A stretch of 50,566 nucleotides of DNA from Arcobacteraceae bacterium (GTDB lineage Bacteria; Campylobacterota; Campylobacteria; Campylobacterales; Arcobacteraceae): positions 1 to 50,566 of the forward strand of contig JAGLOP010000017.1 in NCBI GenBank assembly GCA_023138835.1. Direction: 5' to 3'. Below the pieces are notes generated by a model. It saw only the letters and a list, made by a program, of their open reading frames with translations. It searched no databases and had not been told where the DNA came from. Positions 46,002 to 50,566 of this stretch are shown here, piece by piece; the first letter of the stretch is position 1, and every line of letters starts with the position of its first letter. Made by a program: the position numbers and the translations under genes.

Positions 46002-47156
46002 TTAACGAACACAACGAACAACATTTGTATCAGTCTTATCGTTGCGGTAGTCGCCGGCGCCACCAAAATTGACTATCCAAGCATAGGAAGTATTACTAGC
46101 ATATGTAGCCGAAGACCAATAACCGCTACTATTGGTATTAGTAAATATAGCATTAATAGCTGGAGTTGATTCCCCTTTATCTGTAAGCTGAACTAACTCT
46201 TCAATATTAGGTAATCTAAAATCACTATTTCCATCTAAAGTGATACCATTACAATATGTAGTAGCATCTGCCCAATTTCTTGTAGTATCATCATCCTCTT
46301 GTTGCCAAATAAGTCCTGTAGCATTATCTGTAATTGTATCACCATTATCAGTATAACTTCTAGTAGTTCCTCTACTTAAAGTACCATCATCTTGCGTACC
46401 TTGTCCAGAAGCTCCTGCATTGTTATATCCTGCTGTTGTTTGTCCAGTCTTAAGCACAGTTGTATTTCCATCAGAAGATGAAGAGATTAAAGAATTTTTA
46501 TAGTTTTTTACAAAATCTTCCATACCTGAAGCAGTTCCAGTGTATGAATTAATTTTATTTAAAAGTAATCTTATTTTAAATTTACCATTTGAAGCTGAAG
46601 CATTTAGGTCTGTATGTGCTCTTAAAAAAAGATTATCCAAACTTCCTTCATTGTTTGCTATATTTGTTTTAAAAGTTGCTAATAGAGTATTATCTTTTAT
46701 CATTACATATAAAAGTTGAGAAAGTTTTGATAAGTTTAAATCATTTGAATTTACATAATCAACTGTAAATTCATCTATAGTAGATATTCCTAATCCTAAA
46801 TTTGCAAACTTAGATAGTAAAGTAGAATTATTTTCTAAAAATGTTGATATAGGAGATAATACACTACTCCCACTTTGAGCTGTCATATTTATATCAAAAT
46901 TGGCATTTGTATCTTCTAGTTGACCACCAGTTAGAGTTAAAGGATAAGTTGGACTACTAGCAAAAGTATAAATACCATTTGAACTATAGGTTGCTACTTG
47001 ACTAAGATTATCTGTAACTGTAGCATTTTTAATATATCCATCTACCCCTGTTACTGGTGTACCACCACCACTTGAAGATGATGAGCCACCACCACAGCCA
47101 CTAGCTAATAGACTAAGACCAACGAAAAAAATAAAACTTTTTATTTTCACTACCAC
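46002..47156 (-). CDS. DUF1566 lipoprotein
   Basis: A 384-aa probable outer-surface lipoprotein: basic N-terminus, hydrophobic stretch and lipobox LASGC with Cys21, then a Gly/Ser spacer. The middle (about 35-250) holds an immunoglobulin/carboxypeptidase-like start (GVDGYIKNATV) and a helical part common in Campylobacterota surface lipoproteins. Residues about 275-384 are a DUF1566 domain: DNATGLIWQQE, NWADATTYCNG, FRLPNIEELVQL, YAWIVNFGGAG and terminal VRCVR. The C-terminal block is the second member of a variable pair with the downstream paralog. Confidence 0.85.
   Translation of the reverse strand: MVVKIKSFIFFVGLSLLASGCGGGSSSSSGGGTPVTGVDGYIKNATVTDNLSQVATYSSNGIYTFASSPTYPLTLTGGQLEDTNANFDINMTAQSGSSVLSPISTFLENNSTLLSKFANLGLGISTIDEFTVDYVNSNDLNLSKLSQLLYVMIKDNTLLATFKTNIANNEGSLDNLFLRAHTDLNASASNGKFKIRLLLNKINSYTGTASGMEDFVKNYKNSLISSSSDGNTTVLKTGQTTAGYNNAGASGQGTQDDGTLSRGTTRSYTDNGDTITDNATGLIWQQEDDDTTRNWADATTYCNGITLDGNSDFRLPNIEELVQLTDKGESTPAINAIFTNTNSSGYWSSATYASNTSYAWIVNFGGAGDYRNDKTDTNVVRCVR
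46020..46070 (-). other. Variable block 2 (DUF1566 C-terminal codons)
   Basis: Counterpart of the block at 45,579-45,629, at a constant offset of 441 bp without gaps. It encodes NFGGAGDYRNDKTDTNV with codons such as GCC, GAC, TAC, CGC and AAC. No hairpin like that at 45,511-45,532 follows it. Confidence 0.55.
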
Positions 47157-47798
47157 TCCTTTTAAGTTAATTCCAAAATTTAATATTTATTTTTAAATTA
47201 TTTTTCAGAAGATTGTATCTTTCCAATCCTTATATGCTAATTAAGCTAAATTTAATATTTGTTACAAATAGTTTACACCATACATATTATATAAAAGTTC
47301 TGTCACAATTAGCGTCACAAAAACTAATATTTAGAATTTAATATAAGCTATATCCTGCTATCCATTTAAAATAAAATCAAAGATTTCATTACTATCAGGG
47401 CTATGCTACACAGTTTTGTGAGGATAAAGAATTGATATAAAATCAATAATAAATCACTCTTCTGATTTTTAAATTTTTGCTACACAACATAAGATTAAAT
47501 TAACTCTAGTTTTTTTTAACTTTTGACTATCTCTTACATTAGTTTGGCTTTTTAGTCGTTTCAGTATGAGATATTATTTATCTACCCAATAATGAATTTA
47601 TTACTAAATTAAGTATTAGCTAAACAAAAATATATCAATTACACTTTTGAAAAAAGCCCGACAAACTAACGAAAGAGGCAAAAGCCTAATAAAAGAAAAA
47701 GAGTTAAGTTTTTAATTTTCTTAAAATTTAAAAATAAGAAGAGAAAGAAAAAACCCTCAAAATCTTCAAAAAAGGCAAAACAATTTAAAGGATACAAA
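47157..47798. other. 640-bp stretch without a convincing gene
   Basis: AT-rich region upstream of the DUF1566 lipoprotein gene (probably its promoter) and of the small J-domain gene. It contains the first copy of a 20-bp direct repeat (47,301-47,320). Only frames below about 40 codons without start signals are seen. Confidence 0.5.
47301..47320 (+). repeat. 20-bp direct repeat, copy 1
   Basis: tgtcacaattagcgtcacaa, identical to 48,341-48,360. Each copy itself contains gtcacaa twice, 12 bp apart. Together the copies flank about 1 kb holding the J-domain gene and gene remnants. Confidence 0.8.
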
Positions 47799-47978
47799 AT
47801 GACACAAAAAGAGATTAAAAAGGAGTTTACAGAAGTTACTGGAATAAACGAAGCTAAAAAAGTATTTAAAAAATTAGCTAAAATTTTACATCCTGATGTT
47901 GGTGGTAGTAATGAAGAATTTAAACTACTAAATAAAATATATAACGATATACTAGAAAATAAAAAAATATTTAGATGA
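47799..47978 (+). CDS. Small J-domain protein (59 aa)
   Basis: ATG with AAAGG 8 nt upstream. The peptide is a minimal J domain: GINEAKKVFKKLAKILHPDV then GGSNEEFKLLNKIYNDIL, with the HPD that stimulates DnaK ATPase. Such single-domain J proteins occur in phages and mobile elements. The last residues (ENKKIFR) run into the frame of a thioredoxin-like remnant, so the true C-terminus may have been lost at a recombination junction. Confidence 0.75.
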   Translation: MTQKEIKKEFTEVTGINEAKKVFKKLAKILHPDVGGSNEEFKLLNKIYNDILENKKIFR

Positions 47979-48156
47979 TAATAATTTAGATTTTAAAGTT
48001 ATCAATGACCACAATAGTTTTTATGCAAAGAAATTTAATATATCAGTTTTTCCAACAACTTTAATATATGATAAGAATAAGAATCTTATTTTTAGTGAAG
48101 TAGGATATACATCTACAATTGGATTATCACTTCGTATGTGGTGGGCTAGTTTATAA
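47956..48156 (+). pseudogene. 3' remnant of a thioredoxin-like protein gene
   Basis: A frame without a start, open from 47,956 to a TAA at 48,154-48,156. It encodes the C-terminal half of a thioredoxin/TlpA-type fold: YAKKFNISVFPTTLIYDKNK with the cis-Pro loop (FPTT), then IFSEVGYTS. The CxxC half is missing, so the gene is truncated at its 5' side, at the junction with the J-domain gene. Confidence 0.65.
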
Positions 48157-48157
48157 A

Positions 48158-48259
48158 ATGATTAAACTATTTATACCCATTTTACTTTTTATAGGCTTGT
48201 TACAAGCTAATGGTAATACCAAAATATCAAGCTTCTCAAAAGCTGTCCAAGTATCTTAA
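48158..48259 (+). pseudogene. 5' remnant, probable endonuclease I-type gene
   Basis: The ATG directly follows the thioredoxin-like remnant. It encodes a signal peptide (MIKLFIPILLFIGLLQANG) and then NTKISSFSKA before the frame degenerates to a stop. The start of the mature part resembles secreted endonuclease I (Vvn/EndA family, SSFSxAK). The rest of the gene is absent, replaced by unrelated AT-rich DNA. The family call is tentative. Confidence 0.4.
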
Positions 48260-48340
48260 TTATCTTCAAATTTAACAGTTACTTTATTCATATGATAGCC
48301 TTTGATTCAATTTTTGTCTAAATGTATTATATCTTTTGAG

Positions 48341-48360
48341 TGTCACAATTAGCGTCACAA
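48341..48360 (+). repeat. 20-bp direct repeat, copy 2
   Basis: Exact copy of 47,301-47,320, in the same orientation and 1,040 bp away. It lies 125 bp upstream of hsdM. Confidence 0.8.
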
Positions 48361-48422
48361 TAAATAAAAATAGTTATTTGGTTATAGTATTACAATTAAG
48401 TGAGTCTTTTTAAAAAAATCGG

Positions 48423-48462
48423 TAAAATAATAAAATAATAAAATAATAAAATAATAAAATAA
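48423..48462 (+). repeat. Five perfect 8-bp tandem repeats upstream of hsdM
   Basis: taaaataa repeated five times without error, ending 22 bp before the hsdM ATG. The tract lies in the promoter/leader and is not in a coding frame. Slippage in steps of 8 bp would change promoter or leader geometry, a known route to phase-variable expression. Confidence 0.85.
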
Positions 48463-48484
48463 TAATTTATAGGATTTAATCAAT

Positions 48485-50032
48485 ATGAACAAACTTACAC
48501 TTGAAACACTTGAACGATGGCTATGGGATAGTGCCGATTTACTTAGAGGACATATTGATAGTTCTGATTTCAAAAATTATATCTTTGGTTTGTTGTTTCT
48601 TAAAAGAGCAAACGACCAATTTATAGAAGAAGCAAATCTTGCTGTTGCTGAAGATGATGTAACCCTTCAATATGCGTTAGAAGATGAAGATTATCACCAA
48701 TTTTTCATTCCTTTTGATGCCTATTGGAGTGAACTAACTAAAAAGACTGAAAATATTGGTCAAGCTCTTGATAAAGCATTTTCACTTATAGAAGAGAACA
48801 ATCCTCAATTAGAGGGTGTTATGACTGCTGTTCATTTTGGAGATACTGAAAAACTTCCTGATGATTTACTCTCACGACTACTACATCACTTTAACAAATA
48901 CTCTCTTGCTAATGAACATTTAGACAATCCAGATATTTTGGGTTCTGCTTATGAGTATTTAATCCGTGAGTTTGCTGATGATGCTGGAAAAAAAGGAGGA
49001 GAATTTTATACACCAAAAGAGGTAGTTAATCTTGTGGTAAATCTTATCAAGCCAGAAGCTGGTAATAGTATCTATGATCCTACTTGTGGAAGTGGTGGTA
49101 TGCTGATACAAAGTGCCAACTACATTAAGGCTAATGGTGGAACTGTTGGAAAGTTTGTTGATGCTAAGTTATACGGTCAAGAGAAGAACCTTGGAACTTG
49201 GGCTATTTGTAAGATTAATATGATTGTTCATAACTTCAAAGATAGTGATATACGAAAGGGAGATACTCTATCTTCTCCAAAGCACTTAGAACATAGTGAG
49301 CTTATGACTTATGACCGTGTAATTGCTAATCCACCATTTAGCTTAAAGAAGTGGTGGGCTCCTGCTGAGATAGATGTTAAAAGTGATGAAAATGGTAAAG
49401 AGATAACACCAAAGTATAATAGTGTTGTATCTGATGAGTATGGAAGATTTAAGTATGGTATTCCACCACGAGGTTATGGAGATTTAGCTTTTGTTCAACA
49501 TATGATAAGTGTTCTTAAAAATGATGGTCGTATGGGTGTTGTATTGCCACACGGTATATTATTTCGTGGTGGGACAGAGGGTAAGATTAGAGAAGGATTA
49601 CTTCAAGATGACATTATAGAAGCTATTGTTGGACTTCCTGAGAAGTTGTTTTACAACACTGGTATTCCTGCTTCAATCATAATCATAAACAAGAGTAAAG
49701 CTGAGAGCCTTAAAAATAAAGTTGTGTTTATAGATGCTTCAAGTGAATACAAAGATGGTAAAAATCAAAACACTCTAACTGCTGAAAATATCAAGAAAAT
49801 AGTTGATAGCTATGATGGACTTGAAGATATAGACAAGTTTATGAGAGTTGTTGATATGAGTGAGATAGCTGAGAATGATTACAACTTAAATATTTCACGA
49901 TACATTGATACAAGTGAAGATGAAGTAATCATTGATATTAAAGCTACTATGGAAGATATAAGTGAGTTAGAAGTAAAAGAGCAAGAAATAGATAGTAAGC
50001 TAAACGGCTATTTGAAAAGTTTGGGTTTTTAG
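48485..50032 (+). CDS. hsdM: Type I restriction-modification methyltransferase subunit HsdM
   Basis: N6-adenine DNA methylase subunit, working with HsdS (specificity) and HsdR (cleavage). It has 515 aa: HsdM_N helical domain at about 5-135, then the N-6 methylase domain with SAM motif [11 protein letters not shown] (198-207) and catalytic motif IV NPPF (282-285), then a C-terminal helical tail with a coiled coil ([18 protein letters not shown]). AGGATT precedes the ATG. hsdS begins one nt after its stop. hsdR is not in the window. Confidence 0.97.
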   Translation: MNKLTLETLERWLWDSADLLRGHIDSSDFKNYIFGLLFLKRANDQFIEEANLAVAEDDVTLQYALEDEDYHQFFIPFDAYWSELTKKTENIGQALDKAFSLIEENNPQLEGVMTAVHFGDTEKLPDDLLSRLLHHFNKYSLANEHLDNPDILGSAYEYLIREFADDAGKKGGEFYTPKEVVNLVVNLIKPEAGNSIYDPTCGSGGMLIQSANYIKANGGTVGKFVDAKLYGQEKNLGTWAICKINMIVHNFKDSDIRKGDTLSSPKHLEHSELMTYDRVIANPPFSLKKWWAPAEIDVKSDENGKEITPKYNSVVSDEYGRFKYGIPPRGYGDLAFVQHMISVLKNDGRMGVVLPHGILFRGGTEGKIREGLLQDDIIEAIVGLPEKLFYNTGIPASIIIINKSKAESLKNKVVFIDASSEYKDGKNQNTLTAENIKKIVDSYDGLEDIDKFMRVVDMSEIAENDYNLNISRYIDTSEDEVIIDIKATMEDISELEVKEQEIDSKLNGYLKSLGF

Positions 50033-50033
50033 T

Positions 50034-50566
50034 ATGGTAGCCGATGGTTATAAAGATACTGAGATAGGTGTTATTCCTGTTGAGTGGGAAGTTAAACAGC
50101 TTGGAGATATATGTGATGTTAAAGGTGGGAAGAGATTACCTAAGGGAAGTAGTTTAATAGATATAAAAACACCATATCCATATATTAGGGTTAGAGATAT
50201 GTTTATGGGTGGTATAGATACAAATGATATATTATATGTGCCAGAAAATATACAACCTAAAATAAAAAATTACATAATCTCTAAAAATGATTTATTCATT
50301 TCAGTCGCTGGAACTCTTGGCATAGTTGGAGAAATTCCAGATGAATTAGATAATGCCAACTTAACAGAAAATGCTAATAAATTAACAAATATTAAAGCAG
50401 ATAAAAAATATTTATTATATGTTTTAACTTCAAGTTCAATTCAAAATATTATTACTAGCCAAACAACTGTTAATGCTCAACCAAAATTAGCATTAGGAAG
50501 AATAAAAACTTTTACAATTCCACTCCCACCACTAAAAGAACAAGAGAAAATAGCTGATATTTTATC
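50034..50566 (+). CDS. hsdS: Type I restriction specificity subunit HsdS, 3' end outside window
   Basis: The ATG at 50034 is one nt after the hsdM stop. About 177 codons are visible: GYKDTEIGVIPVEWEVKQLG is the standard HsdS opening, followed by the first target-recognition domain (GGKRLPKGS, YPYIRVRDM, LFISVAGTLGIVGEI) and the start of the first central conserved region (PLPPLKEQEKIADIL). It recognises the DNA target for HsdM. The second recognition domain is beyond the window. Confidence 0.95.
   Translation, partial: MVADGYKDTEIGVIPVEWEVKQLGDICDVKGGKRLPKGSSLIDIKTPYPYIRVRDMFMGGIDTNDILYVPENIQPKIKNYIISKNDLFISVAGTLGIVGEIPDELDNANLTENANKLTNIKADKKYLLYVLTSSSIQNIITSQTTVNAQPKLALGRIKTFTIPLPPLKEQEKIADIL

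Larger units (their letters stand above)
37103..47960. mobile_element. Plasmid-like integrated mobile region (ends approximate)
   Basis: Between recO and the hsd locus the content changes to an integrase, two replication initiators, ArdA, an AlpA-like regulator, an AEP-type primase and unknown small genes, with even stronger AT bias and more non-coding DNA. The left end is probably just downstream of recO, next to the integrase repeats. The right end is placed near 47,956-47,970, where a thioredoxin-like frame of apparently chromosomal type begins abruptly. No matching att pair could be found by eye, so the borders are inferred. Confidence 0.55.

Noticed and set aside
47235..47342. 35-codon frame across the first 20-bp repeat
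   Set aside because: No ribosome-binding site and no recognisable composition; likely chance in AT-rich DNA.

Overview
The window looks like a chromosomal segment from a Campylobacterota (Epsilonproteobacteria) bacterium of the Sulfurimonas/Arcobacter type. The DNA is very AT-rich, operons are tightly overlapped, and several starts are TTG (ftsA, truB, smpB). The gene content fits that phylum: a SurA_N-type chaperone followed by ftsA-ftsZ, a short RecO, an NhaD antiporter and a zinc-finger-less CbpA-type J protein. The genus is inferred; no rRNA or tRNA was seen that could confirm it.

Positions 1-37,100 are core genome. Leftward genes at the start are a partial unknown gene, guaA, and a compact unit of a 37-aa LptM-like lipoprotein, nadB and nhaD. 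Rightward genes are aspC, fieF, a membrane-anchored periplasmic chaperone, ftsA and ftsZ. A leftward operon follows: pcrA/uvrD, truB, ispE, smpB, purU, trmL, then cbpA. The cbpA gene has its own consensus sigma70 promoter overlapped by a CIRCE (HrcA) operator. A LysR regulator converges on a second leftward operon: gltB-gltD (first GOGAT), a small ankyrin protein, argB, thrC and a PAS-EAL protein. A second, different gltB-gltD pair is divergent from the first and is followed by a strong bidirectional terminator and a DEAD-box RNA helicase with an RGG-like tail. recO ends the core segment.

Positions ~37,100-48,000 are a mobile, plasmid-like region. It holds a tyrosine recombinase with short direct repeats upstream, a putative Rep with HTH segments, ArdA antirestriction protein, a Rep_3 plasmid initiator with helically phased iterons upstream, and a rightward operon of an AlpA/Xis-like regulator, a stand-alone primase of apparent archaeo-eukaryotic (AEP/PrimPol) type and two small unknowns. 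Next come an unknown one-TM protein and two adjacent DUF1566 (C-type-lectin-like) secreted proteins. The C-terminal codons of those two differ in a pattern that resembles, but does not prove, diversity-generating retroelement mutagenesis. The right side is a patchwork: a 59-aa J-domain protein, fragments of a thioredoxin-like gene and of a probable endonuclease I gene, and two identical 20-bp direct repeats about 1 kb apart.

From 48,485 a type I restriction-modification locus begins (hsdM, then hsdS cut by the window end). It is preceded by five perfect 8-bp tandem repeats that could make its expression phase-variable. An ArdA-bearing element therefore lies about 8 kb from a type I system of the kind ArdA inhibits.
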